A stretch of DNA of 64,000 nt, taken from NCBI GenBank assembly GCA_027490665.1, contig JAIXXP010000129.1, positions 1 through 64,000 of the forward strand, in the 5' to 3' direction. The DNA is from Cryomorphaceae bacterium (GTDB taxonomy: Bacteria; Bacteroidota; Bacteroidia; Flavobacteriales_D; Crocinitomicaceae). Positions 38,101-46,500 of the stretch are shown in pieces. The first letter of the stretch is position 1. Each line of letters opens with the position of its first letter. Made by a program: the position numbers and the translations under genes. The notes under the pieces were generated by a model, which saw only the letters and a list, made by a program, of their open reading frames with translations, was not told where the DNA came from and ran no database searches.

Positions 38101-39489
38101 GTTTTAGGGACTCTAGCGCGTTTGGTGATGTCCGTGCGCAACATTTCCGGAACCTACACACTTTCTGACGGTACAATGTTGCCAGGCTACAACCAAGAAT
38201 CTAGTGTGCTCGGCATGAACGCCAGCACCTTAGGCCTTACGCCATTTGTCTTTGGTAAACAAGGTTACGATGTATTTGGCAGGGAAACCGGCTTCCACGT
38301 CGGCGACTACGCCCGCGACAACAACTGGTTGGTTCAGAATGAAAACATCAATAAACAATTTATGGTCAACCATACGGCAAACCTACAGCTTAAAGCAACT
38401 TTAGAGCCTTTCAAAGACCTCAATATCAACCTGAACGCTTCGCGCAACTACAGCTCCCAAGCTGGAGAGTTCTATCGTTGGAACCCTGGTATGTCTGCAT
38501 TTGAATCCCAAAGTCGTTTTGAAACGAGCACGCTTACTTACACCACCATCTCTTGGGGTACGGCCTTCGCCAAAATGGACAGCTCTTTCCGCTCTCCTAT
38601 CTTCCAACAAATGATAGCCAATAGCCAACAAGTTTCGCAGCTCATCGGCGTCAACAACGCCAACTCGAGTTCTTTACCTAACGGTTATTACGAGGGTTAC
38701 TCTTCTACCCAACAAGAAGTAGTCATTGGTTCGTTCTTAACGGCCTATACCAATTCGCCAATAGACAGCAAAACGATCAATCCGCGTTCCAATTTGCCAT
38801 TGCCAAACTGGACGATCAACTATGCAGGCCTGAGTAAATTTGCTTTTGCCAAAGACGTTGTGAAATCCTTCAAGCTCAACCACGGCTATTCTTCATCGGT
38901 TTCTGTCAACGGGATGCAAACGAACCTCAACGCAACCCTAGACGCCAACGGAGCGCCAACTGCTCTTGACCTCAACAATAACTTCATTGCTCCAATGCAG
39001 GTTCAAAACATCACCATCACCGAGCGTTTTTCTCCGCTCATTGGTATGCTAGCCACCTGGAACATAATGGGTAAAAACATCACGACCAACTTTGAGTACA
39101 AAAAAGACCGTCAAGCGACCCTCTCCTTGAACAACAATCAGGTAACAGAAACACTCGGTCAAGAAATTGTAGTGGGTACGGTAGTCAATATCCCGAAACT
39201 CAAGTTAGTGCGCAGCATCGATGCAAGCGACCTTCTAATCAACGTCAATTTCTCGTTCCGCGATAACGCTACTGTTATTCGTAAAGTAGTTGAAAATACC
39301 AATATGGCCACTGCCGGGCAAACCACCGTAAGCTTCAAGCTAGATGCCAACTACAAACTCAACGAATACTTAAGCGCAATTTTCTACTACGAACAATTCA
39401 TTAATACACCGAAAGTTTCCTTGAGCTACCCTACAGGTAACCTCAAAACAGGAATCACACTTCGTTTCGACCTCAATGGCTTGAAATAA
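32173..39489 (+). CDS. sprA: SprA, outer-membrane translocon of the type IX secretion system
   Basis: 2438 residues, the expected size of this giant 36-stranded barrel. The GTG at 32173 starts two bases after the ruvA stop and gives a clean signal peptide (YFATGILLLMVFFTIEEAAAQ). Duplicated SprA N-terminal modules are visible, for example FGSDQITITPGGNLEISLGA and IPQGAVVVTAGGMRLVEGVDY. Many alternating beta strands follow, ending in a typical barrel strand (TGITLRFDLNGLK). Residues about 1905-1960 form a Lys/Glu/Gly/Pro-rich insert, probably a disordered periplasmic or plug loop. SprA exports proteins with CTD sorting tails, such as those at 21229 and 60524, and supports gliding in relatives. 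No other T9SS gene is in the window. Confidence 0.96.
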   Translation: MQHNYWQKYFATGILLLMVFFTIEEAAAQTPNLPFPIFNPLNPFQNLPQSFDLGDPTNLNQTIVYDPESKTFVFRDIMGKDTYFRSPQAMTLEEYLQYEEKKSFTLDWKEIVAEESAENRTFELPIKIGSKAFESFFGSDQITITPGGNLEISLGANHSRVDNPILPMRQRNITRFDFNQNINMDITGQIGTNMKVNMKYNTRANFDFENISKLERTGKEDDILQKIALGQVSLELPTTLIPSSQTLFGFKTQLKFGRSTVDFIVAQSKGKRTEINVTGKAQVQKFEITADNYEANRHYFLNLYHQQHYDTAMATLPVVNSTAYITRIEVWVTNRSSITENTRNIVAFSDLGEAKQSNCQGNPGNYSTQELPDNQANGLYDWAAAQPLVRGFSNAVLALSAQVNSPGPFNQAVDYEKVENARKLNENEFTYNALLGYISLNTALNNDEVLAVAYEYTYRGQTYQIGEFSTDGTNGQEALILKLIKPTITSPINKIWDLMMKNVYSIGAYQVDQLGFKIDVYYNNSQTSVLQPFLPFDGIDKKQIVTLLDMDKINQNNQPFSDGVFDFAPFNVVGNKIDNGGTINRKNGRIFFTTVEPFGKTLAEKLTAAGVPNIYVNQLAFTELYDSTKTAAQQIPSKNRFVFKGEFQSSISSEISLNVMNIPQGAVVVTAGGMRLVEGVDYTVDYAFSRVKILNTGILESNTPIKISIESNSVFGFQARSMIGGRYQYRINENFKVGATWLRMMERPVTQKVDFGSEPFKNNVLGADFAFRTNVPLLTKLVDILPVISTNTMSTLSMSGEVATLRPGQPRAINKEGTSYIDDFEASQSAIDLKNIAAWRLSSVPQGQPDLFPEATKKDLSAGYKRANLSWYTIDPVFYQSNQLTPAHIKQDPTMLYDSRMRLVQMTDIFPNLQLQYGSISNINVLDLAYYPSERGMYNFDTTATVDSLGRFTNPEERWGGIMRGLSTNDFELANIEFIQFWVLDPFNQDAENQNPNSPMTGGDLYFNLGNISEDILPDSRKSFEHGLPANSDPILLDNIDTTLWSRISTQQVVVNAFANDPASRIKQDVGLDGWDNSDESQSYAAFVSWVQNNNTLSAATKARMIADPSTDDYNYYLDDNYDVAQLNILDRYKRYNGMQGNSPTTEMSDTANALGYPTIASNFPDIEDINQDNNLSESEAYFQYRISLRPGDMQNVGSNFITNKQVYQNGTKTETWYQFKVPIRDFEKRVNGIQDFRSIRFMRMYMKGFDEPVVLRFARLEFVRGEWRRYFLDLTQPGLSVQTDPNLTSFNIAALNIEENAQRQPINYVVPPGIDREIDPSQVYQRQMNEQSLVLEVCNLQDGDARAAYRNVQFDVRTYKKLKMFVHTESVVQNQLKDNELTVFVRLGTDYVDNYYEYELPMKVTDWNVTNPDLIWPAANNIEIEFDRLLDLKMERNTKLEQGVPGVSSIVEYEKVDPNNPNNRIKVKGSPNLQGIKTIMIGVRNPSKSDPDNTWGPDNGDAECVNVWVNEMRLTDFVSDGGSAAVGQMQVQLADFAVVQAAGNYSGINWGAVDSRVQDRQRNQRMGADISTTVQLGQFFGKQARVSLPFYYGYSIGVINPEYDPFNPDIKLSNYDIATRKERMRLGQDFTERRSYNFTNVRKEAKAGTKPQFWSVSNWSATYAFAENIRRDFNIKSDMTRTWTGALNYNYTFAGKPWEPFKKWQPAQKNPWLKPIKDFNLYYLPKNIAFTNDYSRIYNERQIRNISTPNYEFDPIYLKRFDWNRNYQVGYDVTKALKTTFTANNRSIFEEGNNGVDRRTNPEGYQEFMDSIRSQMNTFGRTMDYTHNYSISYTLPFDKLPVTSWLSSNVKYAGTYNWQRAPLGQAAFGNTIQNTRSINMTAQGNLVTLYNQIPYFKRVLSDGKGAKTNSAKTGAGGAQPGKGGPPKKAEFKPKKPLEEMTEKERKEYDRQLARFERKQLREEELKAKESEPINPVLGTLARLVMSVRNISGTYTLSDGTMLPGYNQESSVLGMNASTLGLTPFVFGKQGYDVFGRETGFHVGDYARDNNWLVQNENINKQFMVNHTANLQLKATLEPFKDLNINLNASRNYSSQAGEFYRWNPGMSAFESQSRFETSTLTYTTISWGTAFAKMDSSFRSPIFQQMIANSQQVSQLIGVNNANSSSLPNGYYEGYSSTQQEVVIGSFLTAYTNSPIDSKTINPRSNLPLPNWTINYAGLSKFAFAKDVVKSFKLNHGYSSSVSVNGMQTNLNATLDANGAPTALDLNNNFIAPMQVQNITITERFSPLIGMLATWNIMGKNITTNFEYKKDRQATLSLNNNQVTETLGQEIVVGTVVNIPKLKLVRSIDASDLLINVNFSFRDNATVIRKVVENTNMATAGQTTVSFKLDANYKLNEYLSAIFYYEQFINTPKVSLSYPTGNLKTGITLRFDLNGLK

Positions 39490-39499
39490 AATTGTTAAA

Positions 39500-39943
39500 A
39501 TGATCAGAGCAGCAGCAGTTCAAGATGTTCCAGCCATTTTCTCGCTGATCCAAGAACTTGCCTCCTATGAGCGAGCCCCTGAGCAGGTAGTCAACACGCC
39601 AGAACAGTTACAGATCGATTTATTTGAAGACAACATTTGTTCGGCAATTGTAGCCACAAATAGTTCAGATATAGTCATTGGTTTTGCACTTTATTACATT
39701 TCGTATTCCACTTGGAAAGGGCGCTGCCTTTATTTGGAAGACTTCTATGTTCAAGAAGCCCAGCGCAAACGAGGATATGGACAAGCTTTATTCGACGAAA
39801 TTGTACAAATTGCCAAACAAATGGGTGTCAAGCGCATGGACTGGCAAGTGCTAGACTGGAACCATACCGCCCTCAATTTTTACCGCCGCAATCACGCTAC
39901 CCTCGACCCTGAATGGATCAATGGCCGGCTATTTTTTGAATAA
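39500..39943 (+). CDS. GNAT-family N-acetyltransferase, diamine acetyltransferase-like
   Basis: 147 residues. RAAAVQDVPAIFSLIQELASYERAPEQVV opens like spermidine/spermine or thialysine acetyltransferases. YLEDFYVQEAQRKRGYGQALFDEI is the acetyl-CoA pyrophosphate-binding segment (R/Q-x-x-G-x-G/A), and the C-terminal VLDWNHTALNFYRRNHA is shared with the same subgroup. It should acetylate a small amine with acetyl-CoA, but the substrate cannot be read from sequence. It begins 10 nt after sprA and has no terminator directly behind it. Confidence 0.85.
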   Translation: MIRAAAVQDVPAIFSLIQELASYERAPEQVVNTPEQLQIDLFEDNICSAIVATNSSDIVIGFALYYISYSTWKGRCLYLEDFYVQEAQRKRGYGQALFDEIVQIAKQMGVKRMDWQVLDWNHTALNFYRRNHATLDPEWINGRLFFE

Positions 39944-39960
39944 ACCGAATTTGCAACTTT

Positions 39961-39991
39961 GCAATATTCACAAAAAATACCGCAATATTCA
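39961..39991. repeat. Pair of 10-bp direct repeats, GCAATATTCA
   Basis: GCAATATTCA occurs at 39961-39970 and 39982-39991, start to start 21 bp, about two helical turns. The pair sits about 50-80 bp upstream of the predicted small RNA and downstream of the acetyltransferase gene, a position suiting a regulator site, but no factor is known. Confidence 0.4.
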
Positions 39992-40038
39992 GCCAATTCG
40001 ATGTGATGTTCATTTGAATAACAGCCCTAACAAAATCA

Positions 40039-40270
40039 TTGTAAGTTTATTCTTGAAATAAGGAGAGAAACAGGTAACTTCTTTTGCATAGCAGTTGACA
40101 TGCTGCTTGGAGAGGCAGTTTCATTTTCTAGTTTGATAAGAGTTTAATAGTTTTTGTCAACGTCCGAAAGGAATATGCACAAGAAGTTCCTGTCCTTATT
40201 ACTTACAACGTACCACTCAGACAGTTTTGTCTACTACTAGGAAAAGGGCTGATTCGTCAGTCCTTTTTTT
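40039..40270 (+). ncRNA. Predicted structured small RNA with intrinsic terminator
   Basis: The 313-bp gap 39944-40256 has no credible ORF but folds as one branched unit. Nested pairings, outermost first: TTGTAAGT 40039-40046 with 40201-40208; AATAAGG 40057-40063 with 40194-40200; ACAGG 40070-40074 with 40189-40193; AACTTCTT 40076-40083 with 40181-40188; TGCATA 40085-40090 with 40174-40179; GTTGACA 40094-40100 with 40155-40161. Every pair is Watson-Crick. At the junction TCC-GAAA-GGA (40163-40172) makes a GNRA-capped mini-hairpin, and CTGCTT/AGGCAG (40103-40118) an apical one. A 5-bp hairpin (40219-40232) and a strong terminator (40242-40270) follow. No plus-strand gene lies downstream, so this is not a leader. 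Size and long-hairpin shape recall 6S RNA, but I see no diagnostic 6S sequence. Promoter uncertain (TTCATTTG at 40009-40016 is the best candidate). Confidence 0.6.
40242..40270 (+). terminator. Intrinsic terminator of the predicted small RNA
   Basis: An 11-bp stem (40242-40252 with 40257-40267, one G-U) closed by a TTCG tetraloop and followed by T through 40270. The 3' arm contains the stop codon of the convergent cyclase gene (40257-40259 on the minus strand). The T-tract exists only for plus-strand transcripts. Confidence 0.85.
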
Positions 40271-41009
40271 CGTTTATAGCATACAGCAATGGCCTACTTG
40301 GGGCGGCATCATTGGTGAAATGAGCTACTTGTAACTCTAAGACATACTTCCCGTCCAGAACGTCATTGGGAACAAAAATCAATTCAGATATAGTTCGGTC
40401 TGCAATTGGAGCCTCCGGAACCTTCCAAAAAGCATGATGAAAAGCCAATACGCCAGCATCCTCTTCCCTATCTACTGATGGTGTATCTACCAAAAAATGC
40501 TTGACGGCTAATTGATCCAATAAATCGACAACCCCAACATCGAAATAACAAGGATTGGTACCCGAATAATTCATCGACATTTTTTCATCGTTGTTGGGTA
40601 ATGTTCGAACAATAATAGCTTCAGTAAATGCTGCATTTAATAAAGACTCCAACTGATCTGCAAAAACAACCTGATCGCCATTAGCCATCACTCTTGGCGT
40701 AACACTTACTAGCGTCGCCTTGAAAAAATATTGATTCAAAGCCAGGCTAACCGGATAAATATCTTTACTAATGTGACCATAAGACTCCGTATGTGTGCCA
40801 TGACCATGTGGATTGAAAAACACATCGCGAAAATTAACGGCACCACCTTCTGCCACGCTGCCCACAAAACCATTTGCGCGAACAGGTTCCATGCGCGGAG
40901 CGTCTACATACCACGCTCTTGGGTTGTCTACAGAAGCACTTAGTGCTAAAGAAAGGTCGATAGGAGCGCTAGTGTCAATAAAATGCTGTGGGTCGAGGTA
41001 AAAAATCAT
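40257..41009 (-). CDS. Cyclase-family metal-dependent hydrolase (kynurenine formamidase-like)
   Basis: 250 residues from the ATG at 41009. A further in-frame ATG at 41042 would abut the glyS start and lies upstream of a TATTTTTA box (41021-41014) that ends 4 nt before 41009, so I prefer 41009. NPHGHGTHTESYGHIS is the Cyclase-family metal-binding motif (His-x-Gly-Thr-His), and FDVGVVDLLDQLAVKHFLVDTPSVDREEDAGVLAFHHAFW supplies the later conserved Asp/Glu/His residues. Relatives include bacterial kynurenine formamidase and isatin hydrolase. The substrate is unknown and no tryptophan-degradation gene is nearby. Confidence 0.82.
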   Translation of the reverse strand: MIFYLDPQHFIDTSAPIDLSLALSASVDNPRAWYVDAPRMEPVRANGFVGSVAEGGAVNFRDVFFNPHGHGTHTESYGHISKDIYPVSLALNQYFFKATLVSVTPRVMANGDQVVFADQLESLLNAAFTEAIIVRTLPNNDEKMSMNYSGTNPCYFDVGVVDLLDQLAVKHFLVDTPSVDREEDAGVLAFHHAFWKVPEAPIADRTISELIFVPNDVLDGKYVLELQVAHFTNDAAPSRPLLYAINEKKD

Positions 41010-41013
41010 AGAG

Positions 41014-41021
41014 TAAAAATA
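41014..41021 (-). promoter_or_regulatory. Candidate -7 box of the cyclase gene
   Basis: On the minus strand TATTTTTA (one mismatch to TAnnTTTG) ends 4 nt before the ATG at 41009, another leaderless arrangement. Confidence 0.35.
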
Positions 41022-41031
41022 GTGCTTTTCG

Positions 41032-41039
41032 TATCTTTG
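41032..41039 (+). promoter_or_regulatory. -7 box of glyS, directly before the start codon
   Basis: TATCTTTG, perfect TAnnTTTG, ending 5 nt before the ATG at 41045, so the glyS mRNA is predicted to be leaderless. No clear -33 TTG. Confidence 0.55.
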
Positions 41040-41044
41040 CAACT

Positions 41045-42592
41045 ATGGAAGCACAAAAAGACCGCCTCAAAGACCTCATTTCACACGCCAAAGAATACGG
41101 ATTCGTTTTCCCGTCATCAGAAATTTACGATGGCCTCGCTGCCACCTATGACTACGGTCAGTTGGGTGCAGAACTCAAAAACAATATCAAAACCTATTGG
41201 TGGAAAGCCATGGTGCAGTTGCACGAAAACATTGTGGGCTTAGACTCCGCAATTTTCATGCACCCTACTACCTGGAAGGCTTCAGGCCACGTCGATGCTT
41301 TCAACGACCCCTTAATTGACAACAAAGATTCCAAAAAACGCTACCGCGCCGACGTCCTCTTAGAAGATCATATCGAAAAGATCCGTCAAAAAATCGAAAA
41401 AGAAGTCGAAAAAGGACTCAAGCGCTTTGGCGACGCTTTTGATGCGGCGCAATTTAGGGCAACCAACCCGAATGTACTGCGCAATCAAGAGAAAATTGAA
41501 CAAATAGAAGAGCGCATGAAAAGCGCCCTCGAACAAAACGACCTCGAAGGTGTTCGCCAGCTCATCATCGATCTTGAAATCGTTTGCCCTATTTCAGGTT
41601 CTAAAAACTGGACAGAAGTGCGCCAATTTAACCTCATGTTCTCCACTGAACTCGGTTCTGTGGCTGGCGACGCCAGTACCATATACTTGCGTCCAGAAAC
41701 TGCGCAAGGCATTTTCGTCAATTTCTTGAATGTCCAGAAATCTGGCCGCATGAAAATACCTTTTGGTATTGCCCAAATTGGCAAGGCCTTCCGCAACGAA
41801 ATTGTAGCCCGCCAATTTATTTTCCGCATGCGCGAATTTGAGCAAATGGAAATGCAGTTCTTTGTGCGCCCCGGCGAAGAGATGAAATGGTACGACTACT
41901 GGAAAACCCTTCGCACCAAATGGCACCAAAATTTAGGTTTGGGTAACGAACGCTACCGTTTCCACGACCACCTCAAACTCGCGCACTACGCCAACGCAGC
42001 TTGCGATATTGAATACAACTTCCCGATGGGCTTCAAAGAACTCGAAGGCATTCACTCCCGTACCGACTTCGACCTCAAGCAACACGAACAATTTTCTGGT
42101 AAAAAACTCCAGTTCTTTGACCCAGAAATGAACCAAAGTTATGTTCCTTATGTGGTAGAAACCTCTGTAGGTTTAGACCGCATGTTCTTAGCTGTATTGA
42201 GTGCTGCTTATCAAGAAGAGACCTTAGAAGATGGTTCAGAGCGCGTGGTACTCAAAATTCCAGCGGTGCTAGCACCATACAAGGCAGCCATATTACCTTT
42301 GATCAAAAAAGACGGCTTGCCAGAAAAAGCGCGTGAAATCATGGCGCAATTGCAGCTCGAATACAGCGTCCAATACGATGAAAAAGATTCTATTGGCAAG
42401 CGCTATCGCCGCCAAGACGCCATCGGCACGCCGTTTTCTATCACAGTAGATCACCAAACCTTAGAAGACAACACCGTTACCATCCGCGACCGCGACACCA
42501 TGACCCAAGAGCGCATTGCCATCTCTGCACTCGAGCACGTCATTTCCGACAAAGCCAGTTGGAAACGCGTGCTCTCAGACCTGATCTCGTGA
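41045..42592 (+). CDS. glyS: Glycyl-tRNA synthetase, alpha2 type
   Basis: 515 residues of the single-chain class II enzyme (eukaryote/archaeal-like form, as in other Bacteroidota). The N-terminal DLISHAKEYGFVFPSSEIYDGL, class II motif 2 GIAQIGKAFRNEIVARQFIFRMREFEQMEMQFF and motif 3 in VVETSVGLDRMFLAVL are clear. The C-terminal anticodon-binding domain begins around VLAPYKAAILPLIKK. It charges tRNA-Gly. The stop overlaps the next gene by 4 nt (GTGA). Confidence 0.95.
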   Translation: MEAQKDRLKDLISHAKEYGFVFPSSEIYDGLAATYDYGQLGAELKNNIKTYWWKAMVQLHENIVGLDSAIFMHPTTWKASGHVDAFNDPLIDNKDSKKRYRADVLLEDHIEKIRQKIEKEVEKGLKRFGDAFDAAQFRATNPNVLRNQEKIEQIEERMKSALEQNDLEGVRQLIIDLEIVCPISGSKNWTEVRQFNLMFSTELGSVAGDASTIYLRPETAQGIFVNFLNVQKSGRMKIPFGIAQIGKAFRNEIVARQFIFRMREFEQMEMQFFVRPGEEMKWYDYWKTLRTKWHQNLGLGNERYRFHDHLKLAHYANAACDIEYNFPMGFKELEGIHSRTDFDLKQHEQFSGKKLQFFDPEMNQSYVPYVVETSVGLDRMFLAVLSAAYQEETLEDGSERVVLKIPAVLAPYKAAILPLIKKDGLPEKAREIMAQLQLEYSVQYDEKDSIGKRYRRQDAIGTPFSITVDHQTLEDNTVTIRDRDTMTQERIAISALEHVISDKASWKRVLSDLIS

Positions 42593-43488
42593 GCAGTAAG
42601 CTAATTTTCTTTTGTTTATTGTGTTTAACGACAGCAAGGCTCAACGCGCAGTTCATCCTCAATCAAGACGGCGAAGCTTTTAGTGCCGTCCCCTTTTTCA
42701 ATTCAGAACTCATTGCGGCGCAACACATCAAAACAATTGATGGTTTTTACACCTACAAAAAAGGAAATGAAGCATTTAAGCCAAGCCCTGACACATTTCG
42801 CTTCCGCTTCAACACAGCAGGTCAGCTCATCGCAAGTATGGAGGTACTGCAAAAAGGTACCGCTAAAGACAGCATTTTCCATCATTATGCCTATTACCCC
42901 GATGGGCAACTGAGTTTGCACCGCTTCTCAGCATATGGAGGCGCGCTTTGTGAACACTACACCTATGACTCGCTCAAACGCCTTGTAAGCGTTGCGCTAT
43001 ATCGTGATATATACGACCACAAAAAAGACACTTTAGTCTCATCGGTTAAAATGCGCACCGAAACACTTCGTTACCACCAAGGTCAGGAGGCAGATTACAC
43101 CCGTTTCAATAATTACCAAAGAGCCTATCTTGAAGTCAGTAATACCTTTGATGTCAATCATTTTTTAACAAGTAAAACAGCCTATTACCGGATTTCTCAA
43201 TCCAGCGAAAAGACCCAATATACTTATAATCAAACGGGTTTATTAGCAACAAAAGCAACTATTTTGGACAGCGCTAAAGTTGCCAAAGAAGAATGGCGCT
43301 ATCGCTATGACCAATGGGGCAATTTAATCGAGATGCATCGTTACGAGAACGGCACTTTTCTAAATGATTACCAAATTGTTTACGACTATAAAACAGGTTT
43401 TCTAGGTTCTCTAATCAAGAAAGACATCAGTACAGATCAACTTAGTATTTTGCGTTTCACGACCTATACTTACTACCCAAAACCATAA
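42589..43488 (+). CDS. Secreted protein with YD-repeat-like segments
   Basis: 299 residues from the GTG at 42589, which overlaps the glyS TGA and opens a signal peptide (LIFFCLLCLTTARLNAQ). The mature part contains loose repeats of the RHS/YD type: YTYDSLKRLVSVALYRD, YTYNQTGLLATKATILD, YRYDQWGNLIEMHRYENG, each a Tyr-x-Tyr-Asp followed by Gly-x-Leu. Such repeats build beta-sheet shells in RHS and teneurin proteins, but here they are few and no toxin or sorting domain follows. It may be a periplasmic or outer-membrane protein. Coupled to glyS by overlap only. Function unknown. Confidence 0.75.
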   Translation: MSSKLIFFCLLCLTTARLNAQFILNQDGEAFSAVPFFNSELIAAQHIKTIDGFYTYKKGNEAFKPSPDTFRFRFNTAGQLIASMEVLQKGTAKDSIFHHYAYYPDGQLSLHRFSAYGGALCEHYTYDSLKRLVSVALYRDIYDHKKDTLVSSVKMRTETLRYHQGQEADYTRFNNYQRAYLEVSNTFDVNHFLTSKTAYYRISQSSEKTQYTYNQTGLLATKATILDSAKVAKEEWRYRYDQWGNLIEMHRYENGTFLNDYQIVYDYKTGFLGSLIKKDISTDQLSILRFTTYTYYPKP

Positions 43489-43527
43489 AATAGGCTGTTA
43501 ATAATTTCTTAAAATGTTAATTTTTAA

Positions 43528-43535
43528 GAACTTTG
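43528..43535 (+). promoter_or_regulatory. Variant -7 box GAACTTTG before the repeat-protein gene
   Basis: GAACTTTG, 36 nt before ATG 43572, within AAGAACTTTG, which recurs exactly in front of the gene at 60524. The usual leading T is replaced by G in both. No -33 TTG seen. Confidence 0.4.
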
Positions 43536-43571
43536 GCACAAAATTTAGGCACGCCATACAAAATCAAAAAT

Positions 43572-46500
43572 ATGAGAAAACTTTACGCACTTCTTCTCTT
43601 CGCGCTCACACTTACCCATCTTTCTGCGCAAAACGTCAATTACAACTCTTCCAAATGGTTTTGGGGACTCAATTACGGCGGCACTTGGCACAGCACCGAT
43701 CTGGATTACGAGCGCTACAACGGTTGGGGACTCACGCTTGGTCGCTCTTATAATTACGACTACGGTCGAGGTTTATCTTTTGATATTCGCGGAAGGTTCT
43801 TGTCGGGGCAATGGTATGGGCAAGCAGATTCCTTTACTCAACTCGATATCAATGCAAATCCGGCACTCAGTCCATATTTCAATACCAACCCTACTTATGT
43901 ACACAATTTCCGTTCAGATATCCGTGAGCTTAATTTAGAGCTCGTTTTGCACGCAGGTCGTTTGCGCGAGCGCACCGGTTTTGACCCTTACATTTTTGGA
44001 GGCGTTGGCCTCACTTGGCAACAAACCTGGGCCGATGCCTTCGACACCTTAGGCACCTACGCTTACAACAGCCTAGACTTAACACAGCCTGCGCAACAAC
44101 AATTAATTGGCTTCATGGACGACATCTATGAAACCCGACTAGATGGCCTTCAAGGCAACGATTGGGCTGTCAACTGGAGGCCGAGTCTTGGTTTTGGTTT
44201 GGCTTATCACAAAGGACGCTTTAGTATCGGTGTGGAGCACAAAACCACATTTACAATGGCCGATTCTTTTGATGGGCTGTCTCAGACAGACCCACGTCTA
44301 AGAAACGATTGGTATCATTATACTTCTGGCTTTTTTCAGCTCCATTTCAAAGGGAGAGCATCTAAGCCAGCGCCAGTGCGCGGCAACGACTCCCCAATCA
44401 CCAACATCAATAATTTTACACAGAATTGCCCTCAACCAATCATCAGCATGGTTGGCCAACCACAAACGAGTGTGTCCGTTACAACAATCTTGTTACGCTT
44501 CGACCTCGCCAATGTGAACAATTCTCAAGAGATTCAACTGACCAACACCTTCAACCAAGCCCTTCCATTTAATTTCAATACGCAGACGAAGCGTTTAGAG
44601 GCAACAGTTACCTTATTACCTGGTACCAATACCTTCACCATTACAGCCACAACTCCTTGTGGCAGCAAAACGCAAGTTGTTCAAATTGAACAATTAGCTT
44701 GTCAGTTACCAACAGTTCAAATCATGACCTCAGGTGTAAATCCTGCAACTGTTCAACAAGTAAATTATGCACTTAATGCAACACTTAGCGGACATTTGAA
44801 CGCTAACCAGATTCAAGTCTTACACAACGGTATGTCTGTGAGCGGCTTCAATTTCAATCCTAACAATGGCTTATTGCAACGCAATATCAACCTTACCCCA
44901 GGTGCAAATACCATTCGCATTACCGCCACAAACGACTGCGGAAGCGCATTTGACCAAATTAGCATCAATTACGATGACTGTCGTACGCCACAACTCAGCT
45001 GGTTGCAACCCAACGCACCAGGCACCACCACCAATCAAGGCGCACTGACAATAAGTGCGCAACTAACAGGCAGCACTCAAAACGGACAAGTGCTGGTCTT
45101 GCACAACAACGTTGCGCTCCCTAATGCTCAGCTTATTGGCAATACAATTAGTGCAAACTTAACGCTAAGCCCTGGGCTCAACACTTTTCAAGTCAAGTAC
45201 ACCAATCCCTGTGGAACAGACCAAATCAATAGCAGTATCAACTTTCAAAATTGTATTCCACCAGTTATTAACGTGACCAGCCCAGCGATCAATACCACGC
45301 TCAATAATGCGGCTTTGCGTTTGCGTGCAACTGTTAGCAATGTAAGCGCACGCAACAACATCAAGGTAATTTTCAATGGCATTGAACAAAATACTTTTAC
45401 GTATAACAACCAAACTAGCCAATTGGAGCTCAATACACCATTGCTTCCTTGGCTTAACACGCTCACCATTACCGCAACCAATGATTGCGGCTCAGATGTC
45501 GAGACCTTCACTTATACCTACGACGATTGCCAAGCTCCTACTATCAACTTGCAAAGCAACTTAAATAATTCAACTAGCAATAACCCAATTGTAGTCAGCA
45601 ACAGTAATTTTGCTGTAACGGCAACCCTTCAAAACATGCCGTTCCAAAATGGCATAAGCGTCACTAACAATGGTTCGCCGGTTGCATTTTCATTCTCAAA
45701 CGGCAATTTCAATAGCGTACAAGCTACCCTCTCTTCGATGCTGAATTTACAAGTGGGCTTGAACCAGATTGTTATCAATGCAGTGCGCTCTTGCGGCCAA
45801 GCAACAAAAACTATTTTTGTGCGCTACGACAACTGTGTAGCTCCCCAAATTACGCTTTTGCAACCAACCGCCAGCGGAACCACCACCAATAGTCAGGCGC
45901 TCAACCTTATGGCCAACATCAGTAATTTGGTGTCAAACCAAGGTATTCAAGTGAAATTAAATGGAGTCAATATTCCTTTCAATTGGAATAACAATCATAT
46001 TTCAAGTTCGATTAATCTTGTTCAAGGCAACAATACCATACTCATTCAAGCCTCTAATGCTTGTGGTACAGATATGGAAACGCTCCAAATCAATTATGCA
46101 CAGTGTCAGGCACCACAAATTACCACAACAGCTTCCATACCAAACGGAGCAAGTACGAGCAACGTTAACTTTGTATACAGCGCAGTACTATCCAATACTT
46201 TTGCCAACCAAATTCAATTAACAGTCAATGGCCAATCACAAAATTACAGCTTCAATAACAACCAACTCAGCGCTAATATTACCCTCCAACCAGGGCAAAA
46301 TGTAGTTCAGGTGGTAGCAACTAATACTTGCGGCAGCGACATCGAAAACTGGAGTGTAATTTATGAACCATGTACTACTCCGCAAATTAGCAACATGAGT
46401 CCAGCGGCTAGCGTTCAAAATGCAGAACAACAAGTGAACCTAAGTGCACAACTCACTGGCATCGACAATGCCAATCAGATCAGTTTGCTACAGAATGGCA

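Noticed and set aside
40162-40173. GTCCGAAAGGAA resembles the GGAA-tetraloop region of SRP (4.5S) RNA
   Set aside because: The flanking conserved SRP bases (AGGTCAGG before, GCAGCC after) are absent; the piece fits better as a GNRA mini-hairpin inside the larger fold.
43498-43512. Two TTAA motifs 11 bp apart before the repeat-protein gene, like the PHO-type arrays
   Set aside because: Only two units, and the distance to the GAACTTTG box differs from the exact 20 bp of the other arrays; chance in AT-rich DNA is likely.
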